From: an uncultured Hyphomonas sp.
GTDB taxonomy: Bacteria; Pseudomonadota; Alphaproteobacteria; Caulobacterales; Hyphomonadaceae
DNA: 64,000 bases
Assembly: GCF_963678195.1 (NCBI RefSeq)
Contig: NZ_OY782759.1
Location: 186,001-250,000, forward strand
Reading direction: 5' to 3'
The notes below the pieces were generated by a model. The model saw nothing but the letters and a program-made list of their open reading frames with translations, made no database searches and was not told the DNA's origin. Within the stretch, counting starts at the first letter, position 1. Every line of letters begins with the position of its first letter. Positions 18,068-26,885 of this stretch are shown piece after piece. The position numbers and the translations under genes are program-made.

Positions 18068-18658
18068 TTAAGCCTGTTGCAGTTCCCGCACACGGTCCTT
18101 CAGCAGGGCAATCGACGCCAGCGCCTCGTCCCCAACCAGCGAAAGAACGACCATATCGGCCCAGGTTCCGTTCGCCATGCGGAAATAGCTGCGCAGCGTG
18201 CCTTCGCGCTTTGCCCCGAACCGCTCGATCGACCGGATGGAGCGTTCATTGCTTTCGGGCGTCAGGATCTCGATCCGCCGCATCCGCGAGGCGACCGCCC
18301 GCTCAATCGTGGCAAGCTGCAAGGCCGGGACGATCGCCGTGCCGCGCATCTCCTCGACAACCCATAGCGAGGCAATCCGCAGCCGCCGGTGGGTACGGGA
18401 AATATCCGCATAGGCGACCACACCGGCAAAGGCGCCGTCAGACTTCCGCCAGACCGTGAAGGGGATGTAGTCGCCGGACTTCTTCAGTTCGAGTGTATGA
18501 TCGAAATAGGAATGGAAATTCGTGCCCGTCGCGATGACCGGCATCCACTGCCACATGGCCTCCACCGCGCTGGTTTCTGCCAGAACGTCCCGGTCGTCTT
18601 CCGTCAGCACTTTCAGACTGACGAGTTCGTTCTCAAGACCCGGATCTTCCAGTTTCAT
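18068..18658 (-). CDS. GNAT acetyltransferase, RimJ/RimL type
   Basis: A 196-residue N-acetyltransferase-fold protein. Features are PFTVWRKSDGAFAGVVAYADI (strands 2-3), RIASLWVVEEMRGTAIVPALQLATI (acetyl-CoA-binding strand/helix, though the usual Q/RxxGxG/A is modified to RGTAIV) and ESNERSIRSIERFGAKREGTLRSY (RimJ/RimL C-terminal signature). Substrate, protein or small molecule, cannot be told. It is a monocistronic-looking gene upstream of ffh on the same strand, separated from it by 201 bases. Confidence 0.85.
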   Translation of the reverse strand: MKLEDPGLENELVSLKVLTEDDRDVLAETSAVEAMWQWMPVIATGTNFHSYFDHTLELKKSGDYIPFTVWRKSDGAFAGVVAYADISRTHRRLRIASLWVVEEMRGTAIVPALQLATIERAVASRMRRIEILTPESNERSIRSIERFGAKREGTLRSYFRMANGTWADMVVLSLVGDEALASIALLKDRVRELQQA

Positions 18659-18757
18659 GCCCGGACAGTCTCACGCCCCGCAATTTTGGCAAGGCATTGG
18701 GATAGAAAAACCGGGCACCTCATCGAAATGTGATGGAGGCGCGCCTCACGCCCGGAC

Positions 18758-20935
18758 TCAATTCGTATCGGCAGGCCCGGCCAGCTTCCGGCTGAGATAG
18801 GTGAATTCCAGCGCCGTGCGTTTCGCCCGCTCGGTCTGGTTCGCTGCCGCAGCGTGTCCGCCATCGGTGTTCTCATAATAGAGGAATGGCAGGCCGGCCG
18901 CCTCGAACTTCTTCGCCATCTTGCGGGCATGGCCCGGATGGACCCGGTCATCCTTGGTGGACGTCACGAAGAAGGGCTCCGGATAAGGCTTTGACGCATC
19001 GAAATTCTGGTAGGGCGAGATCGTCTCAAGGAAGGCCCGCTCTTCCGGTACGTCGGGCGAACCATATTCGTCGACCCAGGACGCTCCCGCCAGCAGGAGA
19101 TGGTAACGCAGCATGTCCAGCAGCGGCACCTGCACGACGACCGCATTCCAGAGGTCCGGACGCTGGTTCAGCATGACGCCCATCAGCAGGCCGCCATTGG
19201 AGCCACCCATGATGCCGAGATGGTCCGGACTGGTCACGCCATCGTCAATCAGTGCCTCCCCCACGGCGATGAAATCATCATAGATGCGCTGGCGGTTCTG
19301 CTTCAGGCCAGCCTGATGCCAGGCCGGACCGAATTCCCCGCCGCCGCGGATATTGGCCAGCACATAGGCCCCGCCCTGCTCCAGCCAGAGCCGCCCGGTG
19401 ACCGGGCTGTAGGACGGGTTCATCGAGACCTGGAACCCGCCATAGCCGTAAAGCAGCGTCGGCGTGGTGCCATCCATCGGGATGTCCGCCTTGCTGACCA
19501 GGAAGTACGGAACTTTTGTTCCGTCTTTCGACGTCGCGAATTTCTGGACCACTTTGAGCCCGGTCGCATCGAACTTTGCCGGCAGGCTTTTCAGCGTGGT
19601 CACTGTGTCCGTTGCCGCGTCGTATTCCAACAGGGAGTCCGGGGTGAGGAAGTCCTCATAGTTGAGGAAGATCTCGCTTTCGCGGTCGCTGGCAAATGCG
19701 ATGTTCGCCTGGCCTTCACCCGGCAAGGCGACCGGAACGATGTTCCACGCCCCTTCCGTCATGCCAGCGCGATAGATCTTGCCGACCGCCGTATCGCTGA
19801 TGCTGAGCAGGAGCGTGTCTTTGGAAATGCTGACGCCTTCGAGCGCCTGAGCGTCATTCGGATGGAAGACCAGCGAGACCGGCGGCAACGTCCGGTTTTC
19901 CATGAACGCCGCGACATCGAAGGCGACGAGGTCACCCGATTTGAAGCTGCCCGCCTGCCCTTCAGGCGCCCAGTCTTCCTGAAGCGAGATGAGGAACTGG
20001 CCCTGATAGATGCCGGCTGGTGAGGATTTCAGCGGGACCGGCCATCTGACCGGCGCGGTCTCGCCTTCCGGGAACCACCAATAAGAGGACGTGAAGAAGG
20101 TCTCTGCCTCAACCGCGCCCTGCAGGATCGTGCCATCGTCCAGTTCCAGCGTCATCGGCCAGACGCCGACATCGGTGACATCGCCGCGATAGACTTCTTC
20201 CGCGCTTTCCAGCGGCGTGCCGCGCTGCCAGCGCTTTACGACGAAGGGATAGCCGGACTCCGTCACCGTACCCTCCCCCCAGTCCGTCGCGATCAGGACC
20301 GTATCCGGCCCGGCCCAGGCGAGGCCCTGCTTGGCTTCCGGCGTGACAAAGCCGTCTTCGACAAACGTTTTGGTGGCGAGATCAAACTCGCGCTGGATCA
20401 CAGCGTCCTTGCCACCATCGGACAGAGAGACCATGCACTTATAATCATCGCTGCCTTTCGGAGCGAAACAATTGGCGCCCTTGTAGACCCAGTTCTTGCC
20501 CTCGTCGGCGGCCAGCTTGTCGAAATCGACAACGGTTTCCCAGTCCGGAGAGTCGCCGCGATACTCAGCGACAGGCGTCCGGCGCCACAGGCCGCGGACA
20601 TGCGCGTCGTCCTGCCAGAAATTATACACATAGCCCGACCGAACGACGCCATAGGCAATGCGCTCTTTCGAGTTTAGCGCATCCAGAGCAGCCGCTTCGA
20701 ACCCGGCATAGCGCGGATCAGCCTGCAGTTCTGCCAGCGTCCGCTCATTCTGTGACCGTACCCAGGCAAGCGCCTCCTCACCTTCGACCTCTTCCAGCCA
20801 GAGATACGGGTCTTCGCCCGGCAGGGTATCAGCGGGCTTGGAAAGATCGGTGTCTGCCAATTCGGCCTCCGGAAGTTGTGTAGCCGTGCACGCTGAAAAC
20901 ATCAGCGCAGCGAGAAGAGTGGGAAAGAAGCGCAT
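18758..20935 (-). CDS. prolyl oligopeptidase family serine peptidase, lipoprotein
   Basis: A 725-residue S9 family enzyme cleaving proline-containing peptides. The N-terminus has a lipobox (MFSAC), placing it on a membrane facing the periplasm. Then comes the family start DPYLWLEEVEGEEALAWVRSQN, a beta-propeller region (about 80-440), and an alpha/beta-hydrolase domain with catalytic Ser in GIMGGSNGGLLMG, Asp in TSTKDDRVHPGH and His in TDGGHAAAAN. All three catalytic residues are visible. It stands alone on the minus strand, flanked by a GNAT gene and a small anchored protein. Confidence 0.92.
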   Translation of the reverse strand: MRFFPTLLAALMFSACTATQLPEAELADTDLSKPADTLPGEDPYLWLEEVEGEEALAWVRSQNERTLAELQADPRYAGFEAAALDALNSKERIAYGVVRSGYVYNFWQDDAHVRGLWRRTPVAEYRGDSPDWETVVDFDKLAADEGKNWVYKGANCFAPKGSDDYKCMVSLSDGGKDAVIQREFDLATKTFVEDGFVTPEAKQGLAWAGPDTVLIATDWGEGTVTESGYPFVVKRWQRGTPLESAEEVYRGDVTDVGVWPMTLELDDGTILQGAVEAETFFTSSYWWFPEGETAPVRWPVPLKSSPAGIYQGQFLISLQEDWAPEGQAGSFKSGDLVAFDVAAFMENRTLPPVSLVFHPNDAQALEGVSISKDTLLLSISDTAVGKIYRAGMTEGAWNIVPVALPGEGQANIAFASDRESEIFLNYEDFLTPDSLLEYDAATDTVTTLKSLPAKFDATGLKVVQKFATSKDGTKVPYFLVSKADIPMDGTTPTLLYGYGGFQVSMNPSYSPVTGRLWLEQGGAYVLANIRGGGEFGPAWHQAGLKQNRQRIYDDFIAVGEALIDDGVTSPDHLGIMGGSNGGLLMGVMLNQRPDLWNAVVVQVPLLDMLRYHLLLAGASWVDEYGSPDVPEERAFLETISPYQNFDASKPYPEPFFVTSTKDDRVHPGHARKMAKKFEAAGLPFLYYENTDGGHAAAANQTERAKRTALEFTYLSRKLAGPADTN

Positions 20936-21020
20936 AAATCATCCTGCCGGGAGGTTGCCGGGTGAAATGCCAGTCATAATGACCGGGCCGGACGGTGCAA
21001 GCCGGTGCGCGGTCGCAGGC

Positions 21021-21617
21021 TTAGTCTTTGGCCCAGCGCCTGAGGCGTTCGAATTTCACCTCTTCTACGATCAGGGCGCGGGATTTGTCCGGCACGACCG
21101 GGCGGATACCGAAATAATCGACCCCCTGTTCGCCCTCCATCAGCGGCACATCATAATTGAAGCTGAAGTCCTGAAACCCGCGTTCAAGATCGAAGACGTG
21201 CCAGCCGGAATCCCCGACCCGACCAGCGGAGTAGTTCGTTTCCATCTGCAAGGCGCCGCGCTTATCTGCAGGACGCGCACGAACCGTGCACCGGATCGTG
21301 AAGCCCGTAAACTGGATCTCCATGTCCGCAGCCAGCCTGAAATGCGGCCCGAGTTCAGGCGCTGCGTCCAGCACACCGGCGTCTGCTTCGATGTAGAGCA
21401 ATTTACGGCCATCCGGCCCGTCGATCAGACGGGTAACCGCGTCTCCCCCGGCGATGATCTTGTTGAGATAGTCGCCGGACACGGTGATTTCGCTGTAATC
21501 GACGCCATCTCCGGTGACCGCGCCGGTCGGCAGCCGTCCAACCCCCGGCATGAGGGCAATCCCGACCATTCCGGCTGCGACCAGCAGGGCGAGAGGGAAG
21601 AAAATTCTGTCCTTCAT
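21021..21617 (-). CDS. hypothetical exported or membrane-anchored protein
   Basis: A 198-residue protein with one N-terminal hydrophobic segment (residues about 5-24, FFPLALLVAAGMVGIAL) that could be a signal peptide or anchor, then a beta-rich soluble domain (YSEITVSGDYLNKIIAGGD, MEIQFTGFTIRCTVRARP, FQDFSFNYDVPLM). No recognised family. It is divergent from the AGE epimerase gene; a strong 8-bp inverted repeat lies between them at 21685-21704. Confidence 0.65.
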   Translation of the reverse strand: MKDRIFFPLALLVAAGMVGIALMPGVGRLPTGAVTGDGVDYSEITVSGDYLNKIIAGGDAVTRLIDGPDGRKLLYIEADAGVLDAAPELGPHFRLAADMEIQFTGFTIRCTVRARPADKRGALQMETNYSAGRVGDSGWHVFDLERGFQDFSFNYDVPLMEGEQGVDYFGIRPVVPDKSRALIVEEVKFERLRRWAKD

Positions 21618-21684
21618 CGGGGCCTTTCTCTCCCGGGGCTTTTCCGGTTACGCCAGTGGGTGGACGCCGCTGGCCAATTGAGCC

Positions 21685-21704
21685 CGCTCCTGTTAGCAGG
21701 AGCG
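21685..21704. promoter_or_regulatory. inverted repeat between divergent genes
   Basis: Perfect 8-bp arms CGCTCCTG / CAGGAGCG around TTAG, midway between the starts of the divergent genes at 21617 and 21760. There is no U-tract on either side, so an operator-like site is as likely as a transcribed hairpin. Function not shown by sequence. Confidence 0.4.
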
Positions 21705-21759
21705 CGTCGGGTCTGGCGAGCGGCATTTGCCGACGCATCTGCTACGGGGTTTGCACCAT

Positions 21760-22899
21760 ATGTCAAAGTCCGCCTTGAAGCGCCGGGCGCGCGAAGCCCG
21801 AAACTGGCTGATGGATGCCTGCTTTCCGCTCTGGTCGGAACGGGGCGTGGGCGAACATGGCCTGTTCCGCGAAATCCTTTCCCTCGACCATCAGCCGGCC
21901 GATGAGGACACCACACGGGTCCGGGTTCAGGCGCGCCAGACCTATGTTTTCACCGAAGCCCTGAAAATGGGCTGGAAGCCGGACATAGCGACCGATCATA
22001 TCGCGATGGGGCTTGAGGCCCTGATGGGGCCCTGCCTTCAGTCTGACGGCCTGGCCGGACGCGTCCTGGACAGCGCGGGCGGCGGGCTCACCGACAACTC
22101 GGCGGACCTCTACGACACCGCCTTTGTCCTGTTCGCGCTGGCCGAGACGGTCAACGCCCTGGATGGCGCCGAACATGCCAGAGAGGCGGCAACCGGAATC
22201 CTGAAGGCGGCCGACGCGAAGCTGCGGGCACCGGATGGCGGCTATTTCGAATCCCTGCCGGCAGACCAGACACGCCACCAGAACCCGCACATGCACCTGC
22301 TGGAAGCCTGTCTTGCCCTGCACCGGGCGGATCCGGATGGCGACCACCTCGCCCGGGCTGGCGAGATCGTCAGCCTGTTCGACCGCTTCTTCACCGCCGG
22401 GCCGGGCGACCTGCTGGGCGAGCATTTCGCCCCGGGCTGGACTCAGCCGACGGGCCGCGACGCTGACATTGTGGAACCCGGCCACCACTTCGAATGGGTC
22501 TGGCTGCTGCACGCCTATGCCCGTGCCAGCGGCACGCCGGTCCATCCCCGCGCCGACAAACTCTACGCGTTTGCCTGCTCGACCCTGGATGATGACGGCC
22601 GGGCCGTGCAGGAGGTCACCCGCGAAGGCGCCATCGCCAACGGGTCGCGGCGCACCTGGCCGCAGACCGAGGCGCTGAAAGCCCACCTCACCATGTTCGA
22701 AGTGACGGATGAGGACGCCTTTGCCGCCGCCGCCTGCCGCAGCTTCGATGTGCTGATGGATGAATATCTGACACCGGAAGGCGGCTGGATCGACCAGTAC
22801 GACTCGACCGGCAAACCGATGTCCCAGAACATGCCGGCATCGACCGGCTATCATGTCGTATTGGCCATGGCCGAGCTCATGCGGATCATGGATGCTTGA
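21760..22899 (+). CDS. AGE family epimerase/isomerase
   Basis: A 379-residue (alpha/alpha)6-barrel sugar isomerase of the N-acylglucosamine 2-epimerase / mannose isomerase class. Conserved pieces include RVRVQARQTYVFTEALKMGW, GGLTDNSADLYDTAFVLFALA, RHQNPHMHLLEACLAL (first catalytic His region), EPGHHFEWVWLL (second His) and NGSRRTWPQTEALKA. Substrate is probably a hexose such as mannose/fructose rather than an N-acyl sugar, but this is inference. Start 21760 (MSKSALKRRAREARNW) is preferred over ATG 21727. Confidence 0.88.
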   Translation: MSKSALKRRAREARNWLMDACFPLWSERGVGEHGLFREILSLDHQPADEDTTRVRVQARQTYVFTEALKMGWKPDIATDHIAMGLEALMGPCLQSDGLAGRVLDSAGGGLTDNSADLYDTAFVLFALAETVNALDGAEHAREAATGILKAADAKLRAPDGGYFESLPADQTRHQNPHMHLLEACLALHRADPDGDHLARAGEIVSLFDRFFTAGPGDLLGEHFAPGWTQPTGRDADIVEPGHHFEWVWLLHAYARASGTPVHPRADKLYAFACSTLDDDGRAVQEVTREGAIANGSRRTWPQTEALKAHLTMFEVTDEDAFAAAACRSFDVLMDEYLTPEGGWIDQYDSTGKPMSQNMPASTGYHVVLAMAELMRIMDA

Positions 22900-22969
22900 A
22901 TCTGCGCCGTTTTAAGCCGAAAAGGCCGCCAGAAAGACCATCAGGAACACAAAAGGACCTCTCACCGCG

Positions 22970-23683
22970 ATGCCGAAGCTAGCTCTCGTCCGCCACGGAC
23001 AATCCGCCTGGAACCTCGAAAACCGCTTCACCGGCTGGTGGGATGCCGACCTGACCGAAAAGGGCGAAGGCGAAGCCAAGAAGGCCGGCCAGCTCCTGAA
23101 GGATGTCGATGCCGACTTCCGCGCTGCCTTCACCAGCTACCAGACCCGCGCCATCCGCACGCTGTGGCTGGCACTGGCGGAAATGGGCCGCGCCTGGGTG
23201 CCGGTGGAAAAAGCGTGGCAGCTAAACGAGCGCCACTATGGCGGCCTGACCGGCCTCGACAAGGCAGAGACTGCCGCCAAGCATGGCGAAGATCAGGTCC
23301 ATGTCTGGCGCCGCTCCTATGACGTCCCGCCGCCCCCGCTGGAAAAGGGCTCGACCTGGGACCTCTCCACCGATCCGCGCTATGCAGGCATCGACATTCC
23401 GGACACGGAAAGCCTGAAACTGACGCTCGACCGTGTGCTGCCCTATTGGGACGCCGAGATCGCGCCGGTGCTGAAATCCGGCAAAGACGTCGTCATCTCT
23501 GCGCACGGCAACTCGCTGCGCGCGCTGGTGAAGCATCTGTTCGATGTGCCGGACGACAAGATCACCTCCGTCGAGCTCCCGACGGGCAACCCGCTGCTGA
23601 TCGACCTCGACGACAATCTGAAGCCCGTGGCCGTGCGGTATCTCGATGCCGACCGTGCCCGGGACCTGCCGGACCTACCATGA
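22970..23683 (+). CDS. gpmA: 2,3-bisphosphoglycerate-dependent phosphoglycerate mutase
   Basis: Glycolytic interconversion of 3- and 2-phosphoglycerate by a phosphohistidine mechanism. The 237-residue protein has the phospho-acceptor motif LVRHGQSAWNLENRFTGW, the conserved Glu in LNERHYGGLTGLDKAE, RRSYDVPPPP, and the second active-site His in ISAHGNSLRALVKHL. Its stop codon TGA overlaps the ATG of the following deaminase gene (ATGA), so the two are translationally coupled. Confidence 0.97.
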   Translation: MPKLALVRHGQSAWNLENRFTGWWDADLTEKGEGEAKKAGQLLKDVDADFRAAFTSYQTRAIRTLWLALAEMGRAWVPVEKAWQLNERHYGGLTGLDKAETAAKHGEDQVHVWRRSYDVPPPPLEKGSTWDLSTDPRYAGIDIPDTESLKLTLDRVLPYWDAEIAPVLKSGKDVVISAHGNSLRALVKHLFDVPDDKITSVELPTGNPLLIDLDDNLKPVAVRYLDADRARDLPDLP

Positions 23684-24123
23684 GCAAACGGCGCGACCAG
23701 CGCATGATGGGGCGGGCGCTCGCGCTCGCCCGTCTCAATCACGGCCTGACCGGACCCAATCCGTCCGTTGGATGCGTGATCCTGGATTCGCATGGCCATA
23801 TTGTCGGTGAAGGCGTGACCGGCCGGGGCGGCCGCCCGCATGCCGAAGAGATCGCGCTGGACGAAGCCGGAGAGGCTGCCCGCGGCGGGACCGCTTATGT
23901 CACGCTGGAGCCCTGCCGCGAACGTTCAGCCGGCGGCAAATCCTGCTCAATGAAACTGGAAGAGGCCGGCGTCGCCCGCGTCGTCTGTTCCGTGCTGGAC
24001 CCGCATCCCGTCGCCAATGGCGGCATCCTGCGCCTGCGCCGCGCGGGCATCCGGGTCGATATCGGCCCCGGCCGCCATGCTGCTGAAGGGCTCTACCGTG
24101 CCTTCTTTGCCAGCATCGGCTAG
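23680..24123 (+). CDS. RibD-like cytidine/deoxycytidylate deaminase-fold protein
   Basis: A 147-residue stand-alone deaminase domain. The opening (MMGRALALARLNHGLTGPNPSVGCVI) is that of RibD, the riboflavin-pathway pyrimidine deaminase. Zinc ligands are visible: His-Ala-Glu in RPHAEEIAL and two cysteines in LEPCRERSAGGKSC, with nine residues between the cysteines instead of the eight I recall for RibD. The reductase half of RibD is absent, so a RibD-like but different substrate is plausible. It overlaps gpmA by 4 nt, and its TAG shares CTAG with the stop of the convergent glycosyltransferase. Confidence 0.8.
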   Translation: MSKRRDQRMMGRALALARLNHGLTGPNPSVGCVILDSHGHIVGEGVTGRGGRPHAEEIALDEAGEAARGGTAYVTLEPCRERSAGGKSCSMKLEEAGVARVVCSVLDPHPVANGGILRLRRAGIRVDIGPGRHAAEGLYRAFFASIG

Positions 24124-25169
24124 CCCGGGAACGGCCCCGCATAATCTATGATCTTCTGATAGAAGGCTTTGGAGTCCCGCTGGAAAGCGGCCTTGTTGAA
24201 CTGCGCCTCATAGGAAGCGCGGCCCCCGGCCACGATCTTTGCGGCGAAATCCTTGTCCGAGATCACTTTGCTGAGCGCATTTGCCAATGCGTCGACATCG
24301 TTCTTGGGAATCAGAATGCCATTCTCGCCATCTTTCACATAGGCGGCCGGGCCGACGGCATCTGCCGCGACCAGCGGGCGCGAGGCCGCCCAGGCATCGA
24401 CCGTCACCGTGCCGAACGGCTCATAGCGTGACGGGAACGCCACGACGTCGCAGGCCGCCAGCAGGGCGCCGCGATCATTGCGCCAGCCGAGGAAGCGGAC
24501 ACGGTCATCGAGGTTCAGCCGTTTGCAATGCGCGCGCAGTTCGGCCTCCAGCGGGCCCTCCCCCGCGATCCAGACATAGAGGCCCGGTACTTTCGCCGTC
24601 GCGTCGAGCAGCGTGTCGAGCCCCTTCTTTTCGTGCAGGCGAGCCAGGGCCAGGGCAACCGGGGCATCTTCCGGCGTGTCGAGGCTCGCCCGGTCAACCG
24701 GGTCTTCGCCTTCGAAATCTGCATAGGTGTGAACGATGCCGGAGCGATCTTCACTGACGCCCTGTTCCCGGATGTGGCGAAGAAGGTCGATGGTCAGACC
24801 GACATGCCATTCGCAGTTCACGAAGCGGGCGAGCTTGTAATAGCCGCCGTACCAGCCGATCGAGCGATTGCGATATTCCTTCGGCGCAAACTGTCCGGCG
24901 CGGCCCATCCAGTATTCGATCACATCCGGCCTGAACGCCTTGATCGCATCGCCCAGCACCCGGCGCGTCGGAAACGGCCAGGCATTGTTGAATGCCGCCA
25001 CATCGACGCCGATTCCGGCCTCCCGGAACTTTTGCACACGAAACTGATTGTCGGGCCGGGTGACCACATGTTGGGTCAGGCCGGCCTCCGCCAGTGCCAG
25101 AACCGATTCCAGCATGATATTTTCCGCGCCGCCCTCTGCGGCACCGGCCATGACGTGCATCACGCGCAT
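24120..25169 (-). CDS. GT4 family glycosyltransferase
   Basis: A 349-residue GT-B fold enzyme: N-terminal domain MRVMHVMAGAAEGGAENIML, and C-terminal domain with VALALARLHEKKGLDTLLDA, GEGPLEAELRAHCKRL, DDRVRFLGWRNDRGAL and the donor-binding E-x7-E element SRYEPFGTVTVDAW. These fit retaining transferases that build lipopolysaccharide or exopolysaccharide. Donor and acceptor unknown. ATG 25169 is chosen because the few residues upstream (MKERP) only precede the first strand; 25184 is the alternative. Confidence 0.88.
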   Translation of the reverse strand: MRVMHVMAGAAEGGAENIMLESVLALAEAGLTQHVVTRPDNQFRVQKFREAGIGVDVAAFNNAWPFPTRRVLGDAIKAFRPDVIEYWMGRAGQFAPKEYRNRSIGWYGGYYKLARFVNCEWHVGLTIDLLRHIREQGVSEDRSGIVHTYADFEGEDPVDRASLDTPEDAPVALALARLHEKKGLDTLLDATAKVPGLYVWIAGEGPLEAELRAHCKRLNLDDRVRFLGWRNDRGALLAACDVVAFPSRYEPFGTVTVDAWAASRPLVAADAVGPAAYVKDGENGILIPKNDVDALANALSKVISDKDFAAKIVAGGRASYEAQFNKAAFQRDSKAFYQKIIDYAGPFPG

Positions 25170-25302
25170 GGGCCTCTCCTTCATGTCAGGTCAGATTGTC
25201 TGCAACGCGCATACCCATTTACAGGCGTGGCGGCAAACACTGGTTGGCAGTCAGGACTGAAATGCCTAAGCAAGGGCCTAACCGACCCGGGAGCCAGAAG
25301 AC

Positions 25303-26328
25303 ATGTCAGCCTATCGCCTCTTCGGTGCCGAAACCTCGCCCTACTCGCTGAAGGTCCGCGCCTTCCTGCGCTACAAGGGCATTGAGTTCGAGTGGGTTAC
25401 GCGGTCCCGCGAAACGGAAACCGATTTTCGCGCGCTGGCACGCCATGCGACCGTACCGCTGCTGGTTTCGCCGGATCGTCCGGTGAGCCAGGAATCGACG
25501 CGCATGCTGTTCGCGCTGGAATCGTCCCACCCCGAGCCATCCGCCACGCCGGACGACCCGGCCCTGGCTGCGCTGTCGCTGATCCTTGAAGACTATGGCG
25601 ACGAGTGGCTGAACAAGTGCATGTTCCAGCAACGCTGGTCGAGCAAGCCCGACCGCGATCAGGCCGGCTTGCGCGCGCTGGTGCAATTGTCCGGCGGGAA
25701 ACGTCCGCGCGCATGGAAAAAGCCGTCCGTGCAGATTGCCGAGCGTATGGCAGACCGTTTGCCGCTGGTTGGCGCGTCTTCCGAGAACGGGCCGGTGCTC
25801 GATGCATCGTGGCGCCGCTTTGCGGAACTTCTGAACACGCACCTGAAAGACCACCTCTTCATCTTCGGCGGCCGCCCGGCCTTCGCCGATTTCAGCCTGG
25901 CTGCGCAGCTCCAGCAAATGCTGCTGGATCCGACCCCGGCGGAATGGCTGAAAGACCGCGCACCGTTTGTTGTTGCCTGGTGTGAGAACATGGACGACCC
26001 GAAAGCCGGTGGTCCGTTTGCTGACTTGTCTGCGCTGCAGCCGACCCTCGCGCCGCTATTCGCTGACGAAGTGGGCAAGACCTATCTGGTCTGGGCGAGG
26101 GCGAATACCAATGCGGCCCGTAAGGGTGCAGACAAGGTCTCCGCAGAACTGGAAGGCGGCCAATTCGAACAATCAACGCAGAAGCACGCGGCCGAAGCCT
26201 TCAACGCAGTGGACAGGTCTGTCAGCCGCACACTGAAGAACTCGGGCGCCCTGGAAACCTTTCTGGGCGATGCAGGCTGCCTGAAAGCCTTCCGGTACAA
26301 AGGGCAACCGGCCGCTTCCGACGCCTGA
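25303..26328 (+). CDS. glutathione S-transferase family protein with C-terminal extension
   Basis: A 341-residue protein. Residues 1-80 are a thioredoxin-fold GST domain (RLFGAETSPYSLKVRAFLRYKG, the cis-Pro loop ATVPLLV, and QESTRMLFALE). Residues about 90-230 are a helical GST C-domain (LILEDYGDEWLNKCMF, IFGGRPAFADFSLAAQLQQ). A further roughly 110 residues, including DEVGKTYLVWARANTNAA, exceed the usual GST length of about 220. The active residue may be Ser in TSPYSLK. A bidirectional terminator follows. Confidence 0.85.
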   Translation: MSAYRLFGAETSPYSLKVRAFLRYKGIEFEWVTRSRETETDFRALARHATVPLLVSPDRPVSQESTRMLFALESSHPEPSATPDDPALAALSLILEDYGDEWLNKCMFQQRWSSKPDRDQAGLRALVQLSGGKRPRAWKKPSVQIAERMADRLPLVGASSENGPVLDASWRRFAELLNTHLKDHLFIFGGRPAFADFSLAAQLQQMLLDPTPAEWLKDRAPFVVAWCENMDDPKAGGPFADLSALQPTLAPLFADEVGKTYLVWARANTNAARKGADKVSAELEGGQFEQSTQKHAAEAFNAVDRSVSRTLKNSGALETFLGDAGCLKAFRYKGQPAASDA

Positions 26329-26340
26329 TCTGTAAACCTG

Positions 26341-26386
26341 AAAGAAAAACGGCGCGTCCCGGTCCGGAACGCGCCGCTTTGGTTTT
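26341..26386. terminator. bidirectional intrinsic terminator
   Basis: Perfect arms CGGCGCGT (26350-26357) and ACGCGCCG (26369-26376) lie between two converging genes. The right side continues CTTTGGTTTT and the left side, read on the minus strand, continues TTTTTCTTT. It can terminate both the GST transcript and the hsp20 transcript. Confidence 0.85.
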
Positions 26387-26405
26387 CCTGTTCGGAACCT
26401 GCCGC

Positions 26406-26882
26406 TTATGCGGCGTCAGCCTTTTTCTTGCCGATCAGTTTCGGTTCCTGGGATTCGGAGGCGCCGATCTCGATCTTGCGCGGCTTTTTCTCTTCCGGAA
26501 GTTCACGGACGAGCTCAATCCGTAGCACGCCATGGTCGAGCTGGGCACCGGTCACGAGAATGTGATCGGCCAGCTGGTAGCGGCGGATGAAGCTGCGCTG
26601 GGCGATGCCGCGATGCAGGTAATCCCTGCCGCCGGCGTCTTCGGTATCCGCTTTCTTGCCTGCCACAGTCAGCAGGCCTTCCTTCGTTTCGATTTCCAGA
26701 TCGTCCTGCGTGAAGCCGGCGACGGCGATCTCGATGGCGAAGGCGTTTTCGTCGACTCGCTCGATATTATAAGGCGGATAGCCCTGCGAGCCGTCCAGGC
26801 GCGCGGCCTGATCGATCATGTTGGCCATACGGTCAAAGCCAACCATGGTGCGGTAAAGGGGGGTCAGATCAATGTTCGACAT
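26406..26882 (-). CDS. small heat-shock protein, Hsp20/IbpA type
   Basis: A 158-residue ATP-independent holdase with an alpha-crystallin domain (about 38-130): PYNIERVDENAFAIEIAVAGF, DDLEIETKEGLLTVAGKK and GVLRIELVRELPEE, the last containing the conserved G-x-L pattern. The C-terminal tail has a K-P-R-K-I-E-I motif resembling the I-x-I oligomerisation motif. Class A sHsps of alphaproteobacteria are typically controlled by a ROSE RNA thermometer, and one is visible in this leader. Confidence 0.95.
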   Translation of the reverse strand: MSNIDLTPLYRTMVGFDRMANMIDQAARLDGSQGYPPYNIERVDENAFAIEIAVAGFTQDDLEIETKEGLLTVAGKKADTEDAGGRDYLHRGIAQRSFIRRYQLADHILVTGAQLDHGVLRIELVRELPEEKKPRKIEIGASESQEPKLIGKKKADAA

Positions 26883-26885
26883 GTC

